A stretch of DNA of 64,000 nucleotides from Scleromatobacter humisilvae (GTDB lineage: Bacteria > Pseudomonadota > Gammaproteobacteria > Burkholderiales > Burkholderiaceae_C). Made by a program: the position numbers and the translations under genes. Each line of letters starts with the position of its first letter. Positions within the stretch are counted from its first letter, which is position 1. A model generated the notes under the pieces. It worked only from the letters and a program-made list of their open reading frames with translations. It did not search any database and was not told where the DNA came from. This document shows positions 1 through 8,305 of the stretch, piece after piece. Where the stretch lies: NCBI RefSeq assembly GCF_023231945.1, contig NZ_JAJLJH010000001.1, forward strand, positions 186,001 through 250,000, given 5' to 3'.

Positions 1-2
1 AT

Positions 3-734
3 CCGCAGCCGGTGTTCGACGTCAAGCTGTTCAAGGTGGGCTCGTTCGGCGCCGCCAACATCGTGATGCTGCTGGTGGGCTTCACGCTGTTCAGCACGAC
101 GCAGCTGATCCCGCAGTTCGCGCAGAACCTGCTGCAGTACGACGCGCTGGCCGCAGGCCAGACGCTGGCCCTCGGCGGACTCGCCGCCGCGGCGATGATG
201 CCGTTCGCCGGCATCGCCGCGACGAAGGTGCCGCCCAAGATACTCGTCGGCCTGGGCCTGCTGTGCACCGGGTTCGCGCTGGTGCACACCGCCTACCTCA
301 ACGGCCAGATCAGCTTCTTCGACCTGTCGATGACGCGCGTCTACCAGAGCCTGTGCCTGCCCTTCCTGTTCGTGTCGCTGACCACGGCGGGCTACGTCGG
401 CATCCCGCCCGACCGCAACAACGAGGCCTCGGCCATCATCAACCTGTCGCGCAACCTCGGCGGCTCGATCGGCGTGGCCACGGCCACGACCATGCTCGCG
501 TGGCGCGTCCAGTTCCATCACGAGCGCATCGGCGAGCAGGTGTCGACGATCGGCCCGCGCGGCCAGCAGCTGACGCAGCACGGCCTCGCGGCGGCGCAGC
601 AGGTCGTCAACGGCCAGGCGCAGGTGCTCAGCTACCTCGATATCTTCTACGCGTTCGGGATCATGGCGCTGGTCGTCACGCCGATCGCGCTGTTCCTCAA
701 GACCCCCGCGCCCGGAGAAGCCCATGGCCACTGA
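3..734 (+). CDS. MFS multidrug exporter, DHA2/EmrB-like (5' truncated)
   Basis: The frame is already open at the left edge, so the N-terminal half lies outside the window; about 243 residues remain. Several hydrophobic helices are visible, with the aromatic, Gly-rich stretches of the C-terminal half of 14-helix DHA2 transporters. The stretch NLSRNLGGSIGVA is typical of EmrB relatives, where this helix follows the last long loop. These pumps export drugs or hydrophobic acids by proton antiport. The gene overlaps the following outer-membrane factor by 11 bp, which supports a tripartite pump. The adaptor (EmrA/HlyD type) is not in the window and should lie further left. Confidence 0.88.
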   Translation, partial: PQPVFDVKLFKVGSFGAANIVMLLVGFTLFSTTQLIPQFAQNLLQYDALAAGQTLALGGLAAAAMMPFAGIAATKVPPKILVGLGLLCTGFALVHTAYLNGQISFFDLSMTRVYQSLCLPFLFVSLTTAGYVGIPPDRNNEASAIINLSRNLGGSIGVATATTMLAWRVQFHHERIGEQVSTIGPRGQQLTQHGLAAAQQVVNGQAQVLSYLDIFYAFGIMALVVTPIALFLKTPAPGEAHGH

Positions 735-2280
735 TCCCCTGCGCCCGCGCGTGACGCCCGCGCGCGCGACCGCGCTCGCGGCCGCCACGCTCGTGGGCGC
801 CTGCACGATGGGCCCGAACTTCCATCGCCCCGAGACGACGCCGCCGCCATCCTGGGCCGGCGCGGCCTCGGCGCCGGCCGACCTGCCCAGCAAGCCGGTC
901 GCGCGCGCCTACGACGGGCGGCTGTGGTGGTCGGTGTTCAGGGATCCGATGCTCGACGGCCTGGTCGACGAGGCCGTGCGCCAGAACCTCGACCTGCAGA
1001 CCGCGGCGCTGCGCATCGAGGAGGCGCGCGCGCAGCGCGGCAGCGCGGCGTCGCAGGGCCTGCCGCAGGTCAACGGCAGCGGCATCGGCGGGCGCCAGCG
1101 CGCCAGCAAGAACGGGCTGGCGAGCGCGTTGACGGGCGGGGCATCGCAGCAAGGCTCGTCGTCCGCTGGAGCCGGTGGTTCGGCTGCCACGCCTGCACCG
1201 GCGCCGTCGCCCTACTCGGACTTGTTCGACGTCGGCTTCGACGCCACCTGGGAACTCGACCTGTGGGGCAAGGTGCGCCGCGGCGTCGAGGCGGCCGACG
1301 CCAGCATCGTGTCGGCGGAGCAGGCGCGCGGCGACGCGATGGTCTCGATGACCGCGGAAGTGGCGCGCACCTACCTGTCGCTGCGCGGCGCGCAACGCCA
1401 GCGCGCGATCGTGCTGGCCGACATCGACGACGAGCAGCAGCTGTTGAAGCTCACCAACTCGCGTGCGAACAACGGGTTCTCGTCGCAGGCCGACGCCGTG
1501 CAGCAGCAGGCGCAGCTGTCGGCCTCGCAGGCGCAGCTGCCGCCGATCGACCAGAACATCGACCAGGCGATGAACCGCCTCGCGCTGCTGCTGGCGCTGC
1601 CGCCCGGCGCGCTCGCCGACCGGCTCGGTCCGCTGCCGCAGGACGACGTCGCGCTGCCGCCCGAGGTGCCCGTCGGCCTGCCGGGCGACCTGCTGCGCCG
1701 CCGGCCCGACATCCTCAAGAGCGAGGCCGACCTGCACGCCGCCACCGCCAAGGTGGGCCAGGCCAAGGCGCAGCTGTTCCCGTCGATCACGCTGGGCGGC
1801 ACCGCCGGCTTGCAGTCCATCCACGCCGACAGCCTCACCGACTGGGCCTCGCGCTTCTGGGTCGGCGGCGCGCAGGTGTCGATCCCGATCTTCGAGGGCG
1901 GCAAGCTGAAGGCACAGATCCGCACGGCCGACGCGCAGATGAAGGAGGCCGCGCTGGCCTGGCGCGGCACGGTGCTGTCGGCGTACCACGACGCCAACAA
2001 CGCGCTCGTCGCCTACGCCGACGAACAGCGCCACGCCAGCGCGCTGGCCCGCCAGCTCGCCGACGCGCGCCGCGGGGACGAGCTGATGCGCTCGCGCTTC
2101 AAGAGCGGCTTCGTCTCGATGATCGACGTGCTCGACGCGCAGCGCAACGTGCACCAGGCGGAGCAGCAGGCGCTGCAGAGCAACGTCACGGCGTCGACGG
2201 ATCTCGTCGCTTTGTACAAGGCGCTGGGTGGGGACTGGAGCGAGGATGCGGCGGCAAAGGTGGCGTCGACGGCGCCCTGA
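724..2280 (+). CDS. Outer-membrane efflux lipoprotein, NodT/OprM family
   Basis: A 518-residue TolC-type outer-membrane factor that would form the exit duct of the exporter encoded just upstream. The N-terminus is a lipoprotein signal peptide with lipobox LVGAC (Cys at residue 27), followed by MGPNFHRPE, which is characteristic of the NodT subfamily. Two long Gln/Ala-rich helical repeats, each holding an outer-membrane efflux protein domain, fill roughly residues 70-270 and 300-500; LLRRRPDI is the conserved link into the second repeat. Length is normal. The ATG sits inside the end of the MFS gene, so the two are probably translationally coupled. Confidence 0.93.
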   Translation: MATDPLRPRVTPARATALAAATLVGACTMGPNFHRPETTPPPSWAGAASAPADLPSKPVARAYDGRLWWSVFRDPMLDGLVDEAVRQNLDLQTAALRIEEARAQRGSAASQGLPQVNGSGIGGRQRASKNGLASALTGGASQQGSSSAGAGGSAATPAPAPSPYSDLFDVGFDATWELDLWGKVRRGVEAADASIVSAEQARGDAMVSMTAEVARTYLSLRGAQRQRAIVLADIDDEQQLLKLTNSRANNGFSSQADAVQQQAQLSASQAQLPPIDQNIDQAMNRLALLLALPPGALADRLGPLPQDDVALPPEVPVGLPGDLLRRRPDILKSEADLHAATAKVGQAKAQLFPSITLGGTAGLQSIHADSLTDWASRFWVGGAQVSIPIFEGGKLKAQIRTADAQMKEAALAWRGTVLSAYHDANNALVAYADEQRHASALARQLADARRGDELMRSRFKSGFVSMIDVLDAQRNVHQAEQQALQSNVTASTDLVALYKALGGDWSEDAAAKVASTAP

Positions 2281-2315
2281 GCGCATTCGAGCGGCCGCCG
2301 GCATCGATCCGGGTG

Positions 2316-2786
2316 TCAGTCGTCCAGGTCCTTCGGAATCGCTCCCGGTGTCCACCACTCCGACAGCACCACCGCCGCCAGGTCGCGGCTGGCCGACTCG
2401 TCGCTGTAGGCCATCACGTCGAGGAAGCGCAGCACCACGGTCTCCTGCGGCTTGGTCAGCGAACCCAGGCGCGGCGGGTTGCGGTCGGGCGGGCGGAAGG
2501 ATGTGAGGAGCGCGTCGGTGACGTCGCTGGGCTGGGCGATGTGGCGCAGCGCGTACTCCATCATGAACGGCAGGTAGTGGCGCCAGGACGCGGCGTCGAG
2601 CCAGCCGCTGCCCCAGGGATGGGCCTCGAGGTAGTCGTCGGAGATGGCGTCGACCAGCACGTCGAACGGCGGCGCCGGCTTGTCGAGGTCGAGCGCGTCG
2701 CCGCCGCGCAGCGTCATGGCGGGGAAGGCGGTGCCCTCGGCGGAGAAGGCCGCGAAGGCGTCGGCGATGAGGTCGGTGTGGGACAT
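2316..2786 (-). CDS. Hypothetical protein (possibly DUF6714 family)
   Basis: A 156-residue acidic soluble protein with no signal peptide or membrane segment. It contains an aromatic block around WGSGWLDAASWRHYLPF and a following ALRHI segment, which resembles a family of small uncharacterised bacterial proteins (DUF6714, from memory). The start chosen is the ATG of MSHTDLIADAF; the frame remains open upstream but without family-like sequence. It converges on the efflux gene (35 bp apart) and diverges from ribA. Codon use matches the neighbours, so it is probably a real native gene. Function is unknown. Confidence 0.7.
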   Translation of the reverse strand: MSHTDLIADAFAAFSAEGTAFPAMTLRGGDALDLDKPAPPFDVLVDAISDDYLEAHPWGSGWLDAASWRHYLPFMMEYALRHIAQPSDVTDALLTSFRPPDRNPPRLGSLTKPQETVVLRFLDVMAYSDESASRDLAAVVLSEWWTPGAIPKDLDD

Positions 2787-2897
2787 GGTGCGAGGCGGTG
2801 GCGCGGATCGAGGCGGTACTGTCGCACACCGCGTCGCCGGCGGCGCGCGCTCGGCCCTGCGAAGGGGATTTGCCGCGCGACTTAAAATCGGCGACTC

Positions 2898-3512
<615 letters not shown>

Positions 3513-3528
3513 ACGCGTCGCGCGCGCG

Positions 3529-4923
3529 TCACGCGGGCGCGACCGCCGGGGCCTCGACCGCCGAGCAGCACTCCAGCGCGCGCTGGCGCACCTGGTTGCG
3601 GCCGTTGTGCTTGGCGTCGTACATCGCGAGATCGGCCGCGCGCAGCAGGTCGGCGGGCGTCGAGTCGCGCGCATCGCACATCGCGGCCAGGCCGATGCTG
3701 ACCGACACCGGCGCGGCGAGCTCCGGCTCCCCGCGCGCGTGCAGCGTCTCCACCTTCTGGCGGATGCGTTCGGCCACGCATGCGGCGCCGGAGAGGTCGC
3801 AGGACGGCAGCACGACGACGAACTCCTCGCCGCCGTAGCGCGCGACGAAGTCGCCGGGGCGCAGGCCGGCCTCGCGTACCGCGCTGACCACCGCGCGCAG
3901 GCAGGCGTCGCCGGCAGGGTGGCCGAAGCGGTCGTTGAAGTGCTTGAAGTGGTCGACGTCGATCAGCAACAGCGCCAGGTGCGCGGCCTCCTCGACGGCG
4001 CCGTCGTCGCGCCGGCGCAGCGCCGCGCGGCGCGCGCGCTCGTGCTCGGCGTGCAGCACGTCGTCGAAGTGGCGCCGGTTGAACGCGCCGGTCAGGCCGT
4101 CCTCGATGGCCAGGCGCTGCATGCGCGCGTTGGCCTCCTGGAGCTGCGTGGCCATCACCTTCAGCGCGAGCAGCAGCATGCCGCACTCGTCGTCGGAGCT
4201 GCGCGGCAGCGGGATGTCCAGCTGGCCGCTGCCCACCGCCGATGCAAACAGCACGGCCTGCTTCAGCGGCCGGGTGATGCTCAGCGTCAGCCGCCAGCCG
4301 ACGAACGCCGCCATCAGCGAGGCCAGCACGGCCACGCCGCCGATCACGAGGTCGTTGCGGTCGGCGTACGCGCTGAGCGCCTGGATCTCGGTGGCGACGC
4401 GCTGGTTCTGCAGCTCGGCCAGGTCGTCCAGCACGTGCAGCCAAGCGGCGTGGAGGGGCGCGGCCTCGCGATCGAGCATGCGCGCGGCCATGCCGGGGTT
4501 GTAGCCCTTGACGCTGGCCTGCGCCACCTCGAGGGTCGGCGCGACGCTGCGGTCGTAGTCCTCCATCCGGCCGATCATCGTGCGTTCCTGGACGGTCTCC
4601 GCCTGCGCCGCGAAGCGCTTCTCGATGCGGCGATACGACACGGTGTCGTCGACGATCGCCGCCATGTCGTTCTGGGCATCCTCGACCGAATTGACGAGCG
4701 CGAGGCGCTGGCCGATCCGGTCCTGGCGCTCGATCAGCGCGCGCATGTCGCGGATGTCGGCCTGGCGTGCGTTGGACCGCACCACCAGTTGCATCAGGCT
4801 CTCGCGCGCGTGCCGCGTGCTCGAGACGGCCAGCCACGCGCCCGCGATCATCAGCAGCAGGATGAGCGAGAAGCACAGCACCAGGCGGTGGCCGATGCGC
4901 AGATGGCGGAAGAAGGTTCTCAT
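3529..4923 (-). CDS. Membrane-bound diguanylate cyclase (GGDEF)
   Basis: Makes cyclic di-GMP from two GTP. The 464-residue protein has an N-terminal transmembrane helix (about residues 13-34), a helical periplasmic region like four-helix-bundle chemoreceptor sensors, a second membrane helix near residue 195, a HAMP-like linker and a C-terminal GGDEF domain. The active-site motif is GGEEF near residue 365. The product-inhibition site RxxD is present just upstream (RPGDFVARYGGEEF), so feedback control should work. The start is the ATG of MRTFFRHLRI; the longer frame would add a non-hydrophobic, unlikely leader. The signal sensed is unknown. Confidence 0.92.
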   Translation of the reverse strand: MRTFFRHLRIGHRLVLCFSLILLLMIAGAWLAVSSTRHARESLMQLVVRSNARQADIRDMRALIERQDRIGQRLALVNSVEDAQNDMAAIVDDTVSYRRIEKRFAAQAETVQERTMIGRMEDYDRSVAPTLEVAQASVKGYNPGMAARMLDREAAPLHAAWLHVLDDLAELQNQRVATEIQALSAYADRNDLVIGGVAVLASLMAAFVGWRLTLSITRPLKQAVLFASAVGSGQLDIPLPRSSDDECGMLLLALKVMATQLQEANARMQRLAIEDGLTGAFNRRHFDDVLHAEHERARRAALRRRDDGAVEEAAHLALLLIDVDHFKHFNDRFGHPAGDACLRAVVSAVREAGLRPGDFVARYGGEEFVVVLPSCDLSGAACVAERIRQKVETLHARGEPELAAPVSVSIGLAAMCDARDSTPADLLRAADLAMYDAKHNGRNQVRQRALECCSAVEAPAVAPA

Positions 4924-5089
4924 CGAAGTCCGGCGTGGTGCGGTCGACCACGGCACAGCTCGCCGCTCCGCAACCGGAAAGGCGATCAACGGGATATCGA
5001 CGAGAGGCCCCTCCCAGTTGAGCCCGGGGCCGCGCGCGGGCGCCGCAAGCGCGAAATCCTCCTGCTTTGCGGCGATCCCTGCCGTCGGG

Positions 5090-5551
5090 CTAGCCGTCGG
5101 CTTGCCGCACGTGGTCAATGAGCCTGTCGCGCACCGCGTTCATCGTGCGGCGCGCCGCGGCGAAGTCCGCGGCGCCCAGCCCGGTCGCCTGGACCAGCGT
5201 CCGCTGCGCGCCCTTCTCGCGCAACGCCCGGCCGGCGTCTGTCAGCTTGACGATGACCTGGCGCTCGTCGCGCGAGTCGCGCCGGCGCTCCAGGTAGCCG
5301 AGCGCCTCCAGCTTCTTCAGGATGGGCGTCAGCGTGTTCGATTCAAGGAACAGCTTGTCGCCCAGGCCGCTGACGGTCTGCTCGTCCTGCTCCCACAGCG
5401 CGACGATCGTGATCCATTGCGTGTACGTGAGGCCCAGTTCGTCGAGGATGGGCTTGTATGCCCGGCCGTAGGCGAGGTTGGCGGAATACACGGCGAAGCA
5501 GAGGAAGTCGTCGAGCCTGGGCAGCTCGACCGGGGTGGATGGCGTGGACAT
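5090..5551 (-). CDS. ohrR: Organic-hydroperoxide-sensing repressor, MarR family
   Basis: A 153-residue MarR-type winged-helix regulator. It carries the OhrR signature FLCFAVYSAN with the peroxide-reactive Cys18, and DKLFLESNTLTPILKKLE as recognition region. There is no second Cys further on, so it should be the one-cysteine type, which senses with a low-molecular-weight thiol (known for the Bacillus protein; inference here). The start chosen is MSTPSTP, preceded by AAGGAG; an in-frame ATG 24 bp upstream (MRAKETAT) is possible. It diverges from ohr, and two perfect palindromes lie between them, as expected for a repressor of ohr and itself. Confidence 0.92.
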   Translation of the reverse strand: MSTPSTPVELPRLDDFLCFAVYSANLAYGRAYKPILDELGLTYTQWITIVALWEQDEQTVSGLGDKLFLESNTLTPILKKLEALGYLERRRDSRDERQVIVKLTDAGRALREKGAQRTLVQATGLGAADFAAARRTMNAVRDRLIDHVRQADG

Positions 5552-5594
5552 GGTCGCGGTCTCCTTGGCCCTCATGATAACCCTTTTAGATCGC

Positions 5595-5611
5595 ATGCGA
5601 TTTAATCGCAT
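5595..5611. promoter_or_regulatory. Putative OhrR operator O1
   Basis: Perfect 17-bp palindrome ATGCGATTTAATCGCAT with 8-bp arms around one central base. It sits four bases upstream of the -35 box of ohr and about 45 bp from the ohrR start codon, so it could serve both genes. Known OhrR sites are AT-rich palindromes with the same single-base centre (TACAATT-N-AATTGTA type); this is a GC-richer version. Assignment to OhrR is by position and symmetry. Confidence 0.72.
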
Positions 5612-5614
5612 TGC

Positions 5615-5643
5615 TTGACATCGTGATGCTCGATTCGTACATT
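5615..5643 (+). promoter_or_regulatory. Probable sigma-70 promoter of ohr
   Basis: Consensus -35 TTGACA at 5615-5620, a 17-bp spacer and -10 TACATT (four of six matches) at 5638-5643. The start of transcription would fall near 5650, exactly where the second palindrome begins, so a bound repressor would block initiation. Confidence 0.68.
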
Positions 5644-5649
5644 GCACGT

Positions 5650-5666
5650 ATGCGATTCAATCGCAT
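5650..5666. promoter_or_regulatory. Putative OhrR operator O2
   Basis: Perfect 17-bp palindrome ATGCGATTCAATCGCAT. It is identical to the palindrome at 5595-5611 except for the central base, which lies 55 bp away (centre to centre), about five helical turns. It covers the expected transcription start of ohr. The duplication and the precise placement around the promoter are strong signs of a working operator pair. Confidence 0.74.
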
Positions 5667-5691
5667 CCGATTTATCAACCCAGGAATGACC

Positions 5692-6108
5692 ATGAACCAC
5701 GTCGACACCGTCCTCTACACCGGCCACACCCACACCATCGGAGGCCGCGACGGCGCCGCGCGCAGCTCGGATGGGCGCCTGGACATCCGCCTGTCGCCTC
5801 CCGGCAGCGCGGGCGCGGGCACCAACCCCGAGCAGCTCTTCGCGGCCGGCTGGTCGGCCTGCTTCATCGGCGCGATGGGCCGCGCCGCCCAGGCCGCCGG
5901 CGTCAAGCTGCCGGCCGACGTGGCGGTCGACGCCGAGGTCGACCTCGGCAAGAGCGGCGACGGCTTCGCGCTGCAGGCGCGGCTCTCGATCAGCCTGCCC
6001 GGACTGGCGCCGGCGGTCGCGCGCGCCATCGTCGACGGCGCCCACCAGCTGTGCCCGTACTCGAAGGCGACGCGCGGCAACATCGCCGTCGAACTTACCC
6101 TCGCCTGA
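5692..6108 (+). CDS. ohr: Organic hydroperoxide resistance protein, Ohr
   Basis: A thiol peroxidase of the Ohr/OsmC fold that reduces organic and fatty-acid hydroperoxides. It is 138 residues, the family's usual length. Both catalytic cysteines are present: Cys57 in AAGWSACFIGAM and Cys121 in QLCPYSKATRGN. The start is the ATG preceded by AGGA at 5682-5685. It is the first gene of a short operon with an exported hydrolase (25 bp downstream) and an exported thioredoxin-like protein. It is controlled by a promoter flanked by two palindromes and diverges from ohrR, the standard peroxide-inducible arrangement. Confidence 0.96.
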   Translation: MNHVDTVLYTGHTHTIGGRDGAARSSDGRLDIRLSPPGSAGAGTNPEQLFAAGWSACFIGAMGRAAQAAGVKLPADVAVDAEVDLGKSGDGFALQARLSISLPGLAPAVARAIVDGAHQLCPYSKATRGNIAVELTLA

Positions 6109-6133
6109 ACCCGACGCCTCGAAAGAAACGACC

Positions 6134-6916
6134 ATGACCCGCCTCGCTCGATTCGCTCCCCTGCTCGTGGCCGGCGCCGCGCTGCTGTCCGCCGGCCTGA
6201 CGATCACGGCCCACGCGGCGCCCGCCGCCGACGCCCTGCCCTCCGTCGTGCTCGTCCACGGCGCGTTCGCCGACGGCTCCGACTGGGCCCGCGTGATCCC
6301 GCTGCTGCAGGCCCGCGGCGTCCACGTGACGGCCGTGCAGAATCCGCTGACCTCGCTCGCGGACGACGTCGCCGCCACCCGGCGCGCGATCGCCGCCCAG
6401 CCCGGCAAGGTGGTGCTGGTCGGCCACTCGTGGGGCGGCACCGTCATCACGGAGGCCGGCGCGAGCGACAAGGTGGCCGCCCTGGTCTACGTCAGCGCCT
6501 TCGCGCCGGACGTCGGCCAGACCTCGGGCGATCTGGGCAAGGGCTATCCGACCCCGCCGGGCCTGGCCACGCTGAGCGCCGACGCCTCCGGCTTCCTGCA
6601 CATCAGCGACGAGGGCATGCGCACGCAGTTCGCGTTCGACGTGCCGCCGGGGCGCGCCGCGGTGATGGCCGCGACACAGGGCCCGATCGCGGCCAAGGCC
6701 TTCGACGAGCCCGTCACCGTCGCGGCCTGGAAGACGCATCCGAGCTGGTTCGTCGTGTCCACGCGCGATCGCATGATCGCGCCGGAGCTGGAGGCCGCGA
6801 TGGCGCAGCGGATCGGCGCGCACGTCACGCGGGTCGCGACGAGCCACGTGCCGCAGGAGGTCGAGCCGGCCCAGGTCGCGGCGGTCATCCTCGACGCCGT
6901 GCAGCACGCGCGCTGA
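6134..6916 (+). CDS. Exported alpha/beta hydrolase
   Basis: A 260-residue protein with a cleavable signal peptide (about residues 1-28, ending AHA-AP). The mature part is a single alpha/beta-hydrolase domain: VLVHGAFADGSDW forms the oxyanion region and GHSWGG (Ser99) the nucleophile elbow; the acid and His are expected near STRDRMI and SHVPQEV. It resembles the salicylate-esterase-like hydrolases common next to redox genes in proteobacteria. The substrate cannot be told. It lies between ohr and a thioredoxin-like gene with short gaps, so it is probably induced with ohr. Confidence 0.88.
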   Translation: MTRLARFAPLLVAGAALLSAGLTITAHAAPAADALPSVVLVHGAFADGSDWARVIPLLQARGVHVTAVQNPLTSLADDVAATRRAIAAQPGKVVLVGHSWGGTVITEAGASDKVAALVYVSAFAPDVGQTSGDLGKGYPTPPGLATLSADASGFLHISDEGMRTQFAFDVPPGRAAVMAATQGPIAAKAFDEPVTVAAWKTHPSWFVVSTRDRMIAPELEAAMAQRIGAHVTRVATSHVPQEVEPAQVAAVILDAVQHAR

Positions 6917-6935
6917 AGAACGAGGACGCCCCGCC

Positions 6936-7997
6936 ATGCGCACTCTCGCACGAACCCTCCTGCTGTCGCTCGCGCTGCTCGCCGGTGCGGCGACGGCGTC
7001 CGCGGCCCGCCTCGACACGCCCGGCGGCGCGGCCCTGCCCGTCGAGCCGCTGCATCCCAGCCTCGCCGGCGCCACCGGCTGGCTCAACTCAGGCCCGCTG
7101 ACGCTGGAGGGCCTGCGCGGCAAGGTGGTGCTGGTCGACTTCTGGACGTACTCCTGCATCAACTGCCTGCGCACGCTGCCCTACGTGCGCGCGTGGGAGC
7201 GCACGTACGCGAGCCAGGGCCTGGTCGTCATCGGCGTGCACGCGCCGGAGTTCGAGTTCGAGCACGACCCGCAGCGCGTGCGCAAGGCGCTGATGGACCT
7301 GGACGCGGACTGGCCTGTCGCCATCGACGACGACTTCGCGATCTGGAAGTCGTTCCGCAACCAGGCCTGGCCCGCGCTGTACTTCATCGACGCGCAGGGC
7401 CGCGTGCGCCACCACCAGCTCGGCGAAGGCAACTACGCCGAGTCGGAGCAGGCGATCCGGCGCCTGCTGGCCGAGGCCCATGCCGACGCCAAGGTGCCGC
7501 CCGCGATGGCGGCCGTCGACGCCCGCGGCATCGGCGCGCCCCCGGACTTCGAGCACGTGCGCTCGCAGGAGACCTACCTCGGCTACGCGCACGCCGACGA
7601 GGCCGCGCCGCCCGACGTCCTGCCCGATCGCACGCAGCGCCACGTGCCGGGCATGCCTCGCCTGAACATGTGGACGCTGGGCGGTGGCTGGGTGCAGCGT
7701 CCCGAGTTCGTCGAGGCCACCGAGGCCGGCGGCACGATCGCGATGCGCTTCCACGCGCGCGACCTGCACCTGGTGCTGGGCGCGGCCGACGGCCGGCCCG
7801 TCCCGTTCCGCATCACCATCGACGGCCACGCGCCGGGGCGCGACCACGGCGTGGATGTCGACGAGCAGGGCCGCGGCGTCGTCTCGGGCGAGCGGCTCTA
7901 CCAGCTGGTGCGCGAGCAGGACGCCGTGGCGGACCACACCTTCGAGATCCGCTTCGACCGCGCCGACGCGCGCGCCTGGGTCTTCACGTTCGGCTGA
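6936..7997 (+). CDS. Exported thioredoxin-like protein, DipZ/TlpA type
   Basis: A 353-residue secreted redox protein. A signal peptide (residues 1-24) is followed by a TlpA-like thioredoxin domain whose motif WTYSCINCLRTLPY carries the CxxC pair at Cys74 and Cys77. From about residue 215 there is a beta-rich C-terminal domain like that of the DipZ family C-terminus; the DsbD-like membrane part of full DipZ is absent. It would reduce or oxidise periplasmic thiols. Third gene of the ohr operon (19-bp gap), which suggests a role in periplasmic peroxide defence, though that is inference. Confidence 0.87.
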   Translation: MRTLARTLLLSLALLAGAATASAARLDTPGGAALPVEPLHPSLAGATGWLNSGPLTLEGLRGKVVLVDFWTYSCINCLRTLPYVRAWERTYASQGLVVIGVHAPEFEFEHDPQRVRKALMDLDADWPVAIDDDFAIWKSFRNQAWPALYFIDAQGRVRHHQLGEGNYAESEQAIRRLLAEAHADAKVPPAMAAVDARGIGAPPDFEHVRSQETYLGYAHADEAAPPDVLPDRTQRHVPGMPRLNMWTLGGGWVQRPEFVEATEAGGTIAMRFHARDLHLVLGAADGRPVPFRITIDGHAPGRDHGVDVDEQGRGVVSGERLYQLVREQDAVADHTFEIRFDRADARAWVFTFG

Positions 7998-8012
7998 ACG
8001 TCGCAGCACGCG

Positions 8013-8195
8013 TCAAGGCCTGGCCGCCTTCTCCGGATAGTTGATCGACCGCAGGATGCGCCAGTCGGCGCCCTGCCGGTGGAAGACGTCCATGCTGCGG
8101 TTGCGCTGCGTGACGCGGTCGCCGACGTGCAGTTCCCACACCGAGCGCACGATGGCCATGCTGCCCTCGGCGTGCACCTCCTCGACGCGCGGTCG
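8013..8195 (-). pseudogene. C-terminal remnant of an NTF2-like (SnoaL/DUF4440) protein
   Basis: About 60 codons encode a recognisable last third of an NTF2-like fold protein: EGSMAIVRSVWELH is a beta strand and RSMDVFHRQGADWRILRS the closing hairpin, ending at a normal stop. Upstream in the same frame the sequence loses similarity, and neither other frame supplies the missing 70-80 residues or a good start. It is therefore read as a 5'-deleted gene. The roughly 110 bp between it and the acvB stop hold nothing else recognisable. Confidence 0.55.
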
Positions 8196-8305
8196 AACGT
8201 GTCCAAGACCTGCGCGGCGGCGACCCGGGCTCGCCACCGCGACCGGCAGCGGAATCAATGGTCCGAACGACGCCGGACGGCGTCGGCTTGCGCTGGATCG
8301 GCGGA

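Noticed and set aside
697-2829. A 710-codon open frame antisense to the efflux lipoprotein gene
   Set aside because: Its product is Arg/Ala-rich with no domain, typical of the antisense frames of 70% GC genes; the sense strand has a clear NodT-family protein.
3607-5121. Long plus-strand frame opposite the diguanylate cyclase
   Set aside because: Composition is dominated by His/Arg/Gln/Ala with no motif, while the minus strand encodes a complete GGDEF protein.
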